Source of the DNA: Pedobacter sp. R20-19
Lineage (GTDB): Bacteria; Bacteroidota; Bacteroidia; Sphingobacteriales; Sphingobacteriaceae
Assembly: GCF_000708265.2 (NCBI RefSeq)
Contig: NZ_JCKI01000010.1
Span: 62,001 to 126,000, forward strand
Direction of reading: 5' to 3'
Length of the DNA: 64,000 nucleotides
Below are positions 44,193 through 52,556 of the stretch, piece by piece (positions within the stretch are counted from its first letter, which is position 1; each line of letters opens with the position of its first letter). The position numbers and the translations under genes are program-made. The notes beneath the pieces were generated by a model. That model had not been told where the DNA came from. It searched no databases and saw nothing but the letters and a program-made list of their open reading frames with translations.

Positions 44193-45866
44193 ATGATAAA
44201 GAAAATTATACTCCTGTTTTTATTGACTGCTTTTGCTTTGAAAATTTCTGCTCAGCAAGTAAACATTATTCCTCAGCCTGTAAAACTGACATTAAATACT
44301 ACTCTATCACCCTTCACAATAGATAACAATACTCAGATTATTGCGCCAGATTCCTTAAATAACAGCGTTGAATTTTTCAAAAATTATCTTTTAAAATATT
44401 ATGGAATCGTAATCGGCGGAGATAGTACTTTCAATAAAAAAGGTAACATCATCAAACTGGAAATAAACGCGATCAAAACCGTAAATCCAGATCGGTATGA
44501 GCTTTCTTCAGACGATAAACAAATCAGAGTCAGTGCTTCATCTCCAAAAGGAATTTTCTACGGCATCCAAACTTTAATTCAATTGTTACCGTATTCCCGT
44601 AAAGCTTTTCCTATTCAAATCCATGCCGTTTCTATTGTCGATTATCCTCGTTTTGATTACCGCGGAATGCACTTGGATGTGAGTCGGCATTTTTTCGATG
44701 TGGCTTTTGTAAAGCAATATATTGATTACTTAGCACTTCATAAAATGAATTATTTCCACTGGCATTTAACTGATGATCATGGATGGAGAATCGAAATAAA
44801 AAAATATCCAAAACTGACTGAAATAGGTGCCTGGAGAGATGGTAGCATTATTGGCTTGTGGCCTGGAAAAGGAAATGAAAATATAAAATATCAAGTATTG
44901 CCATCAGAAGTAAAAATTACACCAAAGGATGCCAAGATTAAAACTGATGAGATTCGCTACGGTGGTTTTTACACCCAGGAACAAATTAAAGAAGTAGTTG
45001 ATTATGCCGCTAAACGTTACATCACCATTATTCCTGAAATAGAAATGCCTGCCCACAGTATGGCTCTACTAGCAGCTTATCCAGAACTTGGCACTGAACC
45101 TAATAAAAAATATGAAGTTGCCCAAACCTGGGGTATGATGAATAAGTATAACAATGTACTTCAAGCTTCTGATACTACTTTTAAATTTCTCGAAAATGTT
45201 TTAACGGAAGTGATGGCATTATTTCCCTCACCCTATATCCACATCGGTGGCGATGAAGCATCTAAAATTTGGTGGAAACAATCTGAGGTTTCTCAACAAA
45301 TTATTAAAGCGAACGGATTAAAAAATGAAAGTGAGTTACAAAGTAATTTCATTAGAAGAATGGAAAAATTTGTGAACAGTAAAGGTAAAACCATTATCGG
45401 CTGGAACGAGATTTTGCAGGGTGGATTGGCTCCAAATGCCGTAGTGATGAGCTGGCAAGGAGAAAAAGGCGGTATGGAAGCTGCTAAGCAACAACATAAA
45501 GCCATTATGACGCCAGAAGATAAACTTTACTTTAACCATGCTCAATTTATTAAAGAAGACAGTTTAACGGCAGGTAAAGCCTCTTTGCTTATTAATGTTT
45601 ACAATTACGAACCAATACCTGCTGAATTAAACAATGAACAGGCTAAATACATTTGGGGCGGCCAAGGTTGTTTATGGAGTGAGTATATTACTAATCCAGC
45701 GAAAGTTCAATACCAGCTCTTTCCGCGATTAGATGCCTTGAGCGAAGTTTTATGGAGCCCTAGAGAAAAAAGAAATTATCCCGATTTTCAAAAAAGGTTG
45801 AGAACTCAATTTAAACGCTATGATTTGATGGGTATCACTTATTCCAAAAAATATCTCGAAAATTAA
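44193..45866 (+). CDS. Beta-N-acetylhexosaminidase, glycoside hydrolase family 20
   Basis: 557 residues. Signal peptide (MIKKIILLFLLTAFALKISA), GH20b N-terminal domain (about 25-150), then the GH20 barrel with YRGMHLDVSRHFF, HWHLTDDHGWRIEI and the substrate-assisted catalytic pair Asp354-Glu355 in HIGGDEASK; GWNEILQGG and VMSWQGEKGG follow, and WGGQGCLWSE lies near the end. It releases terminal GlcNAc or GalNAc from glycans, chitin or peptidoglycan. The C-terminal sandwich domain of longer family members is absent. Its last 4 bases overlap the end of the converging AraC gene. Confidence 0.93.
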   Translation: MIKKIILLFLLTAFALKISAQQVNIIPQPVKLTLNTTLSPFTIDNNTQIIAPDSLNNSVEFFKNYLLKYYGIVIGGDSTFNKKGNIIKLEINAIKTVNPDRYELSSDDKQIRVSASSPKGIFYGIQTLIQLLPYSRKAFPIQIHAVSIVDYPRFDYRGMHLDVSRHFFDVAFVKQYIDYLALHKMNYFHWHLTDDHGWRIEIKKYPKLTEIGAWRDGSIIGLWPGKGNENIKYQVLPSEVKITPKDAKIKTDEIRYGGFYTQEQIKEVVDYAAKRYITIIPEIEMPAHSMALLAAYPELGTEPNKKYEVAQTWGMMNKYNNVLQASDTTFKFLENVLTEVMALFPSPYIHIGGDEASKIWWKQSEVSQQIIKANGLKNESELQSNFIRRMEKFVNSKGKTIIGWNEILQGGLAPNAVVMSWQGEKGGMEAAKQQHKAIMTPEDKLYFNHAQFIKEDSLTAGKASLLINVYNYEPIPAELNNEQAKYIWGGQGCLWSEYITNPAKVQYQLFPRLDALSEVLWSPREKRNYPDFQKRLRTQFKRYDLMGITYSKKYLEN

Positions 45867-46789
45867 TGAATGAGCTGTTTTGCAATTTGTAATTGATAAG
45901 TACCAGGTGTCATCCCAACAACCTTCTTAAAAGTTCTGATAAAGTAATTGGCATCATTAAATCCTAATTCATAACTAATTGAAGCTACTTTTGCACCAGA
46001 TTGAGCCAATAGAACCTTCGCTCTATTTATTTTTTCAGTTAATATAAAATCATTCGGACTAATGCCTAACTCCCGTTTAAACAACCTGTAAAAACTTGCT
46101 TTGCTCATACAAGCTTTATCACTTAAACTCTTGATACTAATTTTCTCGCTTAAATTTGATTTAATATAATTCATTACAAAAGCCAATGGATTTTGATTTA
46201 AATTATAGGTCTCCTCACCAATAGCTTTAAGGTTTTGCGTTTGCATAATCCTAACCAGGAGTTCTTTCAAAGTTAAATCTGCCAGTACATCTTTCTCTTT
46301 TGCACCTTCTGAACAAATTCTGATCACTTTATTAATGAGATAGGCAATTTCTTGATTGTTGTAAAAATGATATTCATCGTAATTTAATAACCACTTTTCA
46401 TTGCTTCCCTCTTTAGGAAAAAATTCATTCAGGTAAGCGATTGTTTTTTTAATCTGATCCTGATCGATAGCCAATGCTATACATTGCGTTGGGCTGAGTT
46501 GGCTTGCTTCAGGAAAATCAATTTTCATGGTTACTGAAGGCGGAACAATCACCGTTTGTCCTGGAAAATAATCAAATCCTTTTTTGTCAAAGAGGTGCAT
46601 TACCTTTTTGCCTCGCAGCATACTGGTAATCACGAAATCATTAAAAGTTAGTGGCACCAGGTAAGATTCGGCATAGGTTTCAAATACGCTTAATTCGCAA
46701 TGTGATAAAGTATATGAAGTTCTGTTTTCAACTAATGTTTGTAATTTTTCAGTTTTACTTAAACTGACCTGGTCTAATACATGTGGCAT
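45863..46789 (-). CDS. AraC family transcriptional regulator
   Basis: 308 residues. N-terminal sensor part (about 1-185, AraC_N-like, LHCELSV and GKKVMHLFDKKG segments), then two helix-turn-helix motifs (about 205-305) with ISIKSLSDKACMSKASFYRLFKRELGISPNDF-type text and VASISYELGFNDANYFIRTFKK. Such proteins activate neighbouring genes on sensing small molecules. It is divergent from an aldehyde dehydrogenase gene with 249 bp between, which makes that gene its likely target. Sensing of an aldehyde or alcohol is inference. Confidence 0.88.
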   Translation of the reverse strand: MPHVLDQVSLSKTEKLQTLVENRTSYTLSHCELSVFETYAESYLVPLTFNDFVITSMLRGKKVMHLFDKKGFDYFPGQTVIVPPSVTMKIDFPEASQLSPTQCIALAIDQDQIKKTIAYLNEFFPKEGSNEKWLLNYDEYHFYNNQEIAYLINKVIRICSEGAKEKDVLADLTLKELLVRIMQTQNLKAIGEETYNLNQNPLAFVMNYIKSNLSEKISIKSLSDKACMSKASFYRLFKRELGISPNDFILTEKINRAKVLLAQSGAKVASISYELGFNDANYFIRTFKKVVGMTPGTYQLQIAKQLIH

Positions 46790-46831
46790 AACGATAAAGA
46801 TTTTGGTTAGAGCGCTTTGCTATTACTCAAA

Positions 46832-47020
46832 TATATCGATAAGTATTTCACAAAGGTTACATATACTGCAACAATAATGCTATTACTTGATGCAATTATA
46901 CTACCTCTACAAGCAGGTTTGCCATTAGGTTTGCTATAACCAAATCTTTTAGTCACGAAAGGTATGATGGATAATTTTAACAGAATGAAAAATCTTTTAA
47001 AATATCGATGATATTTTTCA
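46832..47020. promoter_or_regulatory. Repeated motifs in the AraC-aldehyde dehydrogenase gap
   Basis: Three sets of short direct repeats: TATCGAT followed by ATTTC-like text at 46834-46849 and 47003-47019; AGGTTTGC at 46915 and 46927, twelve bases apart; and GCTATTAC at about 46819 and 46879. AraC-type regulators bind direct repeats, so these are candidate operators for divergent control. Confidence 0.4.
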
Positions 47021-47038
47021 ACCTTAAAAAATATAATT

Positions 47039-48544
47039 ATGGCAAATTTAATAGAAAGACCATCATTTAAGTCACACTACTACAACTACATAGGAGGTAA
47101 ATTTGTTCCACCTGTAAAAGGTGCTTACTTTGATAATATCTCCCCTATCGATGGAAAAGTTTTCACCAAAGCAGCGCACTCCACAAAAGAGGATTTAGAA
47201 CTTGCAGTTGATGCTGCATATGAAGCCTTCAAAACCTGGAGTAAAACCTCATCAACAGAGCGCAGTATTATCTTAAATAAGATTGCGCAACGCATGGAAG
47301 ATAATTTAGAATACCTTGCTACCGTTGAAACCATAGATAACGGAAAAGCCGTTAGAGAAACCTTGGCAGCTGATTTACCTTTGGGCATTGATCACTTTAG
47401 ATATTTTGCAGGAGTAATCCGAGCAGAAGAAGGATCACTTTCAGAATTGGATGCCAATACCGTTTCGCTAATCGTACACGAGCCTATAGGTGTGGTGGCC
47501 CAAATCATTCCATGGAACTTTCCACTTTTAATGGGAATCTGGAAGCTGGCTCCTGCGCTGGCCGCAGGTAACTGTGTAGTACTGAAACCTGCAGAAAGTA
47601 CGCCAATTTCTATTATGGTTTTAATGGAGTTGATTGGCGATTTATTGCCTCCAGGTGTTATAAATGTAGTGAATGGTTTTGGTGCCGAATTAGGTCGTGC
47701 TTTGGTTACCAATCCAAAAATTTCCAAAGCTGCATTCACAGGCTCTACGCCTACTGGCAGATTGGTGATGCAATATGCAACTGAAAATATTATTCCTGTA
47801 ACTTTAGAATTAGGTGGTAAATCGCCTAATGTATTCTTTAGTTCAGTCATGGATGAAGATGATGCTTTTTTGGATAAAGCTGTAGAAGGCGCGGTAATGT
47901 TTGCCTTAAACCAAGGCGAAATCTGTACTTGTCCATCACGTTTGTTGATTCAGGAAGACATTTATGAAAAATTTATAGCAAAAGTAATTGAAAGAACCGA
48001 AGCCATCAAAATCGGTAGTCCTTTAGACCCAACCGTGATGATGGGTGCACAAGCTTCAAAAATTCAATACGAAAAGATTGCTCAATATATCAAATTAGGA
48101 AAAGAGGAAGGTGCAGAAGTATTAACTGGCGGCGAAGTAAATAAGCTGGAAGGCGAATTGGAAACCGGCTATTACATCAAACCAACCATCTTCAAAGGCC
48201 ATAACAAAATGAGAATTTTCCAGGAAGAAATTTTCGGACCTGTATTAGCCGTTACGACCTTTAAAACAGTAGAAGAAGCCATTGAAATTGCTAATGATAC
48301 GCTTTATGGCTTGGGTGCAGGCGTTTGGACCAGAGATGCACATGAACTTTATCAGATTCCACGAGCCATTCACGCCGGACGTGTTTGGGTAAACCAATAC
48401 CATTCCTATCCAGCAGGAGCACCCTTCGGAGGGTACAAACAATCTGGCGTAGGTAGAGAAAACCATAAAATGATGTTAGGACATTACCGCCAAACTAAAA
48501 ACATGTTAATTTCTTATGATAAAAATAAATTAGGCTTCTTCTAA
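47039..48544 (+). CDS. Aldehyde dehydrogenase, NAD(P)-dependent (ExaC/AldB-like)
   Basis: 501 residues. Oxidises aldehydes to acids. Family features: IPWNFPLLMGIWKLAPALAA (NAD-binding), TGSTPTGRLVM, LELGGKSPNVFF with the general base Glu, and catalytic Cys296 in NQGEICTCPSR. The ICTCPSR form is typical of the acetaldehyde dehydrogenase group (ExaC, AldB). The C-terminal KMMLGHYRQTKNMLISYD ends also fit. Followed by a DUF779 gene, a known companion of this group, and preceded by a divergent AraC regulator. Confidence 0.93.
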   Translation: MANLIERPSFKSHYYNYIGGKFVPPVKGAYFDNISPIDGKVFTKAAHSTKEDLELAVDAAYEAFKTWSKTSSTERSIILNKIAQRMEDNLEYLATVETIDNGKAVRETLAADLPLGIDHFRYFAGVIRAEEGSLSELDANTVSLIVHEPIGVVAQIIPWNFPLLMGIWKLAPALAAGNCVVLKPAESTPISIMVLMELIGDLLPPGVINVVNGFGAELGRALVTNPKISKAAFTGSTPTGRLVMQYATENIIPVTLELGGKSPNVFFSSVMDEDDAFLDKAVEGAVMFALNQGEICTCPSRLLIQEDIYEKFIAKVIERTEAIKIGSPLDPTVMMGAQASKIQYEKIAQYIKLGKEEGAEVLTGGEVNKLEGELETGYYIKPTIFKGHNKMRIFQEEIFGPVLAVTTFKTVEEAIEIANDTLYGLGAGVWTRDAHELYQIPRAIHAGRVWVNQYHSYPAGAPFGGYKQSGVGRENHKMMLGHYRQTKNMLISYDKNKLGFF

Positions 48545-48569
48545 AATTCCCCCGTTGGTAATATCAATG

Positions 48570-48600
48570 CCGCAGTTGAGCAAAATCTCAGCTGCGGTTT
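48570..48600 (+). terminator. Imperfect hairpin between aldehyde dehydrogenase and DUF779 genes
   Basis: CCGCAGTTGAG (48570-48580) and CTCAGCTGCGG (48587-48597) pair with one mismatch, followed by TTT. May reduce, but perhaps not stop, transcription into the DUF779 gene. Confidence 0.5.
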
Positions 48601-48626
48601 ATGATTAAAAGCTTAAACACATCATT

Positions 48627-49001
48627 ATGGTTAACAGAATCGATAGTACAGAAGAAGCAAAAGACCTGATTGCAACGCTAAAAGCAAAGCATGGCGAACT
48701 GATGTTTTATCAAGCCGGAGGATGCTGCGAAGGTACTCAACCCCAATGCTTTGAAAAAGGTGGCTACTATTTACGCATGAGAGATGTTTGTTTAGGCGAA
48801 GTAGAAGGTTGTGAGTTTTGGGTAGATCGAGATTTATTTGAATATTGGAAATTCTCTCATTTTACACTAGATGTTTTAGATGGCTTCGGTGTTGGTGGGT
48901 TTTCATTGGAAACACCGCTGCAAAAAACTTTCAAAATACATTATCGCCTTTTTTCAGCAGCCGAATTACAAAATTTAGTGGAAGTAAAAACAGCTGATTA
49001 A
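48627..49001 (+). CDS. DUF779 domain protein
   Basis: 124 residues. Conserved FYQAGGCCEGTQPQCF with a Cys pair and further Cys is the DUF779 signature. The family is very often encoded next to aldehyde dehydrogenases, as here, and its role is unknown; the Cys cluster suggests metal binding or a redox part. Sequence end GVGGFSLETPLQKTFKIHYR is also standard. No signal peptide, so cytoplasmic. Confidence 0.88.
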   Translation: MVNRIDSTEEAKDLIATLKAKHGELMFYQAGGCCEGTQPQCFEKGGYYLRMRDVCLGEVEGCEFWVDRDLFEYWKFSHFTLDVLDGFGVGGFSLETPLQKTFKIHYRLFSAAELQNLVEVKTAD

Positions 49002-49107
49002 TATTCTCATAAAATAAAACCGCCATCAATTTAACATCTCCCTATAGATTTTTGCTTTATGGTAAATCTTTTTAAAAAATTATGCAATCTTTGCTTAAAT
49101 TTTAATC

Positions 49108-49314
49108 ATGCGTAAAATATTTGCAGTCGTTTGCACCATCCTCACCTTATTTGTTTTAAAAGAAACCGTTAATATTTTCATTACAGATGAAGCAGATATT
49201 TTGAAACAACGCAGTATATTTATTGTAATTGCCCTGAGCATCTCCATTCCACTTGTAATTTTAACACTCTGGCTTTGGAAACCAAGAAACAATCAAGAGC
49301 AAAATCAATCGTAA
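49108..49314 (+). CDS. Small membrane protein
   Basis: 68 residues with two predicted membrane helices (about 4-24 and 36-58), joined by an acidic loop (ITDEADILKQ), ending in a polar Asn/Gln-rich tail. No family recognised. The tail overlaps the 3' end of the converging DCC gene by 10 bp. Composition supports a real gene, but there is no domain to confirm it. Confidence 0.5.
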   Translation: MRKIFAVVCTILTLFVLKETVNIFITDEADILKQRSIFIVIALSISIPLVILTLWLWKPRNNQEQNQS

Positions 49315-49709
49315 AATTTTTGCCTTAATTCAGCTGTAGGCACCCAGCAGCTCTCCTGCCTTCCCCACCACTTGTAGCGGTTTTTAGCAATAAGATCATA
49401 AACCCAATCTCTAATAAATTTTGGAATGATGATGAAAATATAGAGCATGGGCCATAATCCATTTAACTTGCGTGCGATTCTTAAAGCTGCAGATGATTTA
49501 GTGTAGAGTTCTTTATTTTCCACCAACACAATCGAATCAATTTTATTTAAATCTATATTAAACTGAGGCAAAGTCTTTTTTGCATATTCTCCCTGTAAAG
49601 CCGTAAACCTAAAAATATTCTCCTTATCGCGTTTAATGGCAAACTGTACGGATGCGTTACAGAGATTACAAACACCATCAAAAAAAATTACCGGATTTTT
49701 CGATATCAT
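49305..49709 (-). CDS. DCC family thiol-disulfide oxidoreductase-like protein
   Basis: 134 residues from the ATG at 49709 (MISKNPVIFFDGVCNLCN); a TTG at 49727 is possible but lies beyond the promoter box. The DGVCNLC motif with CxxC and the rest, RFTALQGEYAKKTLP, VLVENKELYTKSSAALRI and WGRQESCWVPT, are the DUF393/DCC family. Redox activity is presumed from the CxxC but not established for the group. Single gene divergent from map. Confidence 0.87.
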   Translation of the reverse strand: MISKNPVIFFDGVCNLCNASVQFAIKRDKENIFRFTALQGEYAKKTLPQFNIDLNKIDSIVLVENKELYTKSSAALRIARKLNGLWPMLYIFIIIPKFIRDWVYDLIAKNRYKWWGRQESCWVPTAELRQKFYD

Positions 49710-49714
49710 TGTCA

Positions 49715-49722
49715 CAAAGCTA
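49715..49722 (-). promoter_or_regulatory. -7 box of the DCC gene
   Basis: TAGCTTTG on the minus strand, exact consensus, 5 nt before the ATG at 49709. Confidence 0.5.
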
Positions 49723-49777
49723 TTCAATTTATTAGATTATAAGCTAAAACGCTATTTTTAGCAAAAAAAATAAGCCT

Positions 49778-50542
49778 ATGTCAATCACTACAGAAGAGGA
49801 ATTATTAGGAATGAAACGCGTAAGCAAAGCAGTTGCCTATACGCTTAAGGAAATGCGAAATTTTGCAAAACCGGGTATTTCTACTAAACAACTAGATGAT
49901 TTTGGTGGTGAGATATTACAAGATTTAGGTGCCAAATCTGCACCCAGATTAACTTATCAATTTCCCGGATGGACTTGCATTAGTGTAAATAACGAAGTCG
50001 CACATGGTATCCCTTCAGCTCATAAAATATTAAAAGAAGGTGATTTAGTGAATGTAGATGTATCTGCTGAATTGAATGGCTTTTGGTCTGATAATGGTGG
50101 TTCTTTTGTTTTAGGTGAAGATTTACACCAACACCAATTATTAGTTGATGCTTCTAAAAACATTCTTAAAAAAGCAATTAATCAGATAAAAGGGGGAGTT
50201 AAAATTTCAGAAATTGGTCGTTTAATTGAAACTGAAGCCAGAAAATCAGGTTTCAAGGTCATTAAAAATTTAACCGGACATGGCGTAGGCAGGAGCCTGC
50301 ATGAAGCACCTCATGAAATTGCCAATTTCTATGATCGTTATAATTTCGACAGGTTTAGAAAAAATACTACTGTGGCAGTAGAAACATTCATTTCAACGGC
50401 ATCCAGCATTGCTGAAACCAAGGAAGATGGTTGGACACTTATTGGAAATAAGGGCGGATTTGTTGCCCAACATGAACATACCATATTAATTACTGGCGAT
50501 AAACCACTTATTTTAACTGCAGAAAACGACATCTGGATTTAA
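49778..50542 (+). CDS. map: Type I methionine aminopeptidase
   Basis: 254 residues. Removes the initiator Met from nascent proteins using two metal ions. Motifs: NNEVAHGIPSAH, GDLVNVDVSAELNGFWSDNGGSF (two Asp ligands), GHGVGRSLHEAPHEI (His), FISTASS preceded by the ligand Glu, and FVAQHEHTIL (Glu). The metal set appears complete. AELNGFWSDN differs somewhat from the usual LDGYHGD text and marks a divergent branch, so a second map gene elsewhere would not be surprising. Single gene. Confidence 0.87.
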   Translation: MSITTEEELLGMKRVSKAVAYTLKEMRNFAKPGISTKQLDDFGGEILQDLGAKSAPRLTYQFPGWTCISVNNEVAHGIPSAHKILKEGDLVNVDVSAELNGFWSDNGGSFVLGEDLHQHQLLVDASKNILKKAINQIKGGVKISEIGRLIETEARKSGFKVIKNLTGHGVGRSLHEAPHEIANFYDRYNFDRFRKNTTVAVETFISTASSIAETKEDGWTLIGNKGGFVAQHEHTILITGDKPLILTAENDIWI

Positions 50543-50590
50543 CGATCAGCTATTTTTCAAATTCAACTTCTCAACCTTAAAACATTTTTC

Positions 50591-50598
50591 TATATTTG
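50591..50598 (+). promoter_or_regulatory. -7 box of pyrR
   Basis: TATATTTG, exact consensus, 15 nt before the ATG at 50614. A TTG at 50596 lies inside it and is therefore not the start. Confidence 0.5.
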
Positions 50599-50613
50599 CC
50601 CAATCCTTCTTCA

Positions 50614-51174
50614 ATGCAAAAGAAAACAATCTTTGACGGACAAAAAATTCAGATTACAATTAAGCGGCTTTGCCATCAATTAATTGAAAACCACGACGAT
50701 TTCTCGAATACTGTTTTAATTGGTATCCAGCCAAGGGGCATCTTTTTGGCTGATCGGATTCATCAGGAACTTCAGCAAATACTTAAAAACAAGAAAATTT
50801 TAAAGGGAAACCTCGACATTACTTTTTTTAGAGATGATTTTCGCAGGAAAGATGGTTTGGTTACTGCCAGCAGTAATTCTATCGATTTCATTATCGAAGG
50901 TAAAAAAGTGATTCTAATTGATGATGTACTCTGGACAGGTAGAACCATCCGTGCAGCACTTGATGCCTTATTGGCTTACGGTCGTCCGGAAAAAGTAGAA
51001 TTGCTGGTTTTAATCGACCGCAGATTTAGCCGGCATTTACCAATAGAGCCAGATTATACCGGCCATGTGGTAGATAGCTTAAATTCTCAGCAGGTTAAAG
51101 TTACCTGGGCAAGCGAAGGAGCAGAAGACAAAGTAATTTTATTATCTGAACCGCCCTTGCCAAAACAAGTATAA
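50614..51174 (+). CDS. pyrR: PyrR bifunctional regulator / uracil phosphoribosyltransferase
   Basis: 186 residues from ATG 50614. Type I PRTase fold: GIQPRGIFLADRIHQEL, DITFFRDDFRR and the PRPP loop VILIDDVLWTGRTIRAALDAL. In Bacillus, PyrR binds pyr mRNA to attenuate it and also converts uracil to UMP. The gene lies just before pyrB on the same strand, 86 bp apart, matching a pyrimidine operon. I could not find a convincing PyrR-binding loop or attenuator hairpin in the leader, so mRNA regulation is not demonstrated. Confidence 0.92.
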   Translation: MQKKTIFDGQKIQITIKRLCHQLIENHDDFSNTVLIGIQPRGIFLADRIHQELQQILKNKKILKGNLDITFFRDDFRRKDGLVTASSNSIDFIIEGKKVILIDDVLWTGRTIRAALDALLAYGRPEKVELLVLIDRRFSRHLPIEPDYTGHVVDSLNSQQVKVTWASEGAEDKVILLSEPPLPKQV

Positions 51175-51260
51175 ACGCTTTACAGAGGGTATTTTGGCAT
51201 GGAAACTCTATCTGAAAGTTAATAAAATTATAATACACAGATAAAAAACAATAATAGAAA

Positions 51261-52190
51261 ATGGCAGCAGACAAACTATCAACCCGACATCTTTTAGGCA
51301 TTAAAGATATTAACCGGAATGATATTGAATTAATTTTCGAGACTGCAGATAATTTTAAGGAAGTGATTAACAGACCGATCAAAAGGGTCCCTTCACTTCG
51401 GGATATTACCATCGCCAATATCTTTTTCGAAAACTCTACCAGAACAAAACTATCTTTCGAACTGGCAGAAAAACGACTTTCTGCTGATGTGGTTAATTTT
51501 GCCGCTTCTTCCTCTTCGGTAAGTAAAGGTGAAACACTGATTGATACCGTGAACAATATCCTTTCGATGAAGGTGGATATGGTGGTTATGCGCCATCCTT
51601 ATGCTGGTGCTGGTCAATTTTTAAGCAAACATGTTAAGGCACAAATTGTAAATGCTGGCGATGGTGCACACGAACATCCTACGCAGGCCCTGCTCGATGC
51701 TTTTTCCATCCGCCAGAAACTAGGTGATGTTGCCGGAAAAAAGGTTGTAATTGTTGGTGATATTCTACATTCGAGAGTAGCCATTTCTAATATTCTTTGC
51801 CTGCAACGCTTAGGTGCCGAAGTGATGGTTTGCGGTCCAACAACCTTAATTCCCAAACACATTCATCAACTTGGCGTTAAGGTAGAACATAACCTCATCA
51901 AAGCCTTAAACTGGTGTGATGTGGCCAACATGCTTCGTATTCAGTTAGAACGTCAGGATATAAAATATTTCCCTTCCTTACGGGAATATGCCATGATGTA
52001 TGGCCTGAATAAACAAATTTTGGACAACCTGGATAAAGAAATTATTGTTATGCACCCAGGCCCGATAAACCGTGGTGTAGAGATTACCAGTGATGTTGCA
52101 GATAGCAAACAATCCATCATTTTAGAACAGGTAGAAAATGGTGTAGCGGTAAGAATGGCTGTACTTTATCTATTGGCCAGCCAGGGTTAA
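51261..52190 (+). CDS. pyrB: Aspartate carbamoyltransferase catalytic subunit
   Basis: 309 residues. Joins carbamoyl phosphate and aspartate, the committed step to pyrimidines. Motifs: FFENSTRTKLSFELAEKRL (carbamoyl phosphate STRT), VMRHPYAGA, NAGDGAHEHPTQALLD, HPGPINRGVEI. Full length; no pyrI is adjacent. Downstream of pyrR and probably in the same transcript. Confidence 0.96.
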   Translation: MAADKLSTRHLLGIKDINRNDIELIFETADNFKEVINRPIKRVPSLRDITIANIFFENSTRTKLSFELAEKRLSADVVNFAASSSSVSKGETLIDTVNNILSMKVDMVVMRHPYAGAGQFLSKHVKAQIVNAGDGAHEHPTQALLDAFSIRQKLGDVAGKKVVIVGDILHSRVAISNILCLQRLGAEVMVCGPTTLIPKHIHQLGVKVEHNLIKALNWCDVANMLRIQLERQDIKYFPSLREYAMMYGLNKQILDNLDKEIIVMHPGPINRGVEITSDVADSKQSIILEQVENGVAVRMAVLYLLASQG

Positions 52191-52556
52191 GTTTGGAGTT
52201 GGGAGTCTTTAGTCTGGAGTCCTATGGTCCGAAGTCTAAAGTCCTTAGTAGGTAGCCGTCACCCTGAATTTATTTCAGGGTCTGTATTTGCAAGTAAGAT
52301 GCTGAATTAAATTCAGCATAATGATTACAGCGTAAAAGCCCAAAATTTTCCACATTCTAATTTCTTCCATACCAATTTAATAAACCCTTCGTTAAAGTGT
52401 GTTATTAACAGATGTTAATTACTTATGTTGATAAACACCGAGACTATTTCTAATTTAGTACCAACCATATTTGAAACCAATGGAACCCTTGTAGCCCAAT
52501 ACGCTTGCGTTAATAAGTTACCGAGGCATCATTACCAATGAAAAAGATATAGCATA
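52191..52556. repeat. Repeat-rich gap after pyrB
   Basis: Heptamer-like AGTC-type repeats (52208-52250), then two hairpins: ACCCTGAA/TTCAGGGT (52261-52268, 52274-52281) and ATGCTGAATT/AATTCAGCAT (52299-52308, 52310-52319). CCTGAAnnnnTTCAGG-type elements recur at about 58.56 kb. Likely pyrB termination plus dispersed REP-like sequence. No promoter for the next gene was identified. Confidence 0.55.

Noticed and set aside
51175..51260. Possible PyrR-binding loop (ACAGAGGG) between pyrR and pyrB
   Set aside because: Only a partial match to the known loop consensus and no antiterminator or terminator hairpin follows.
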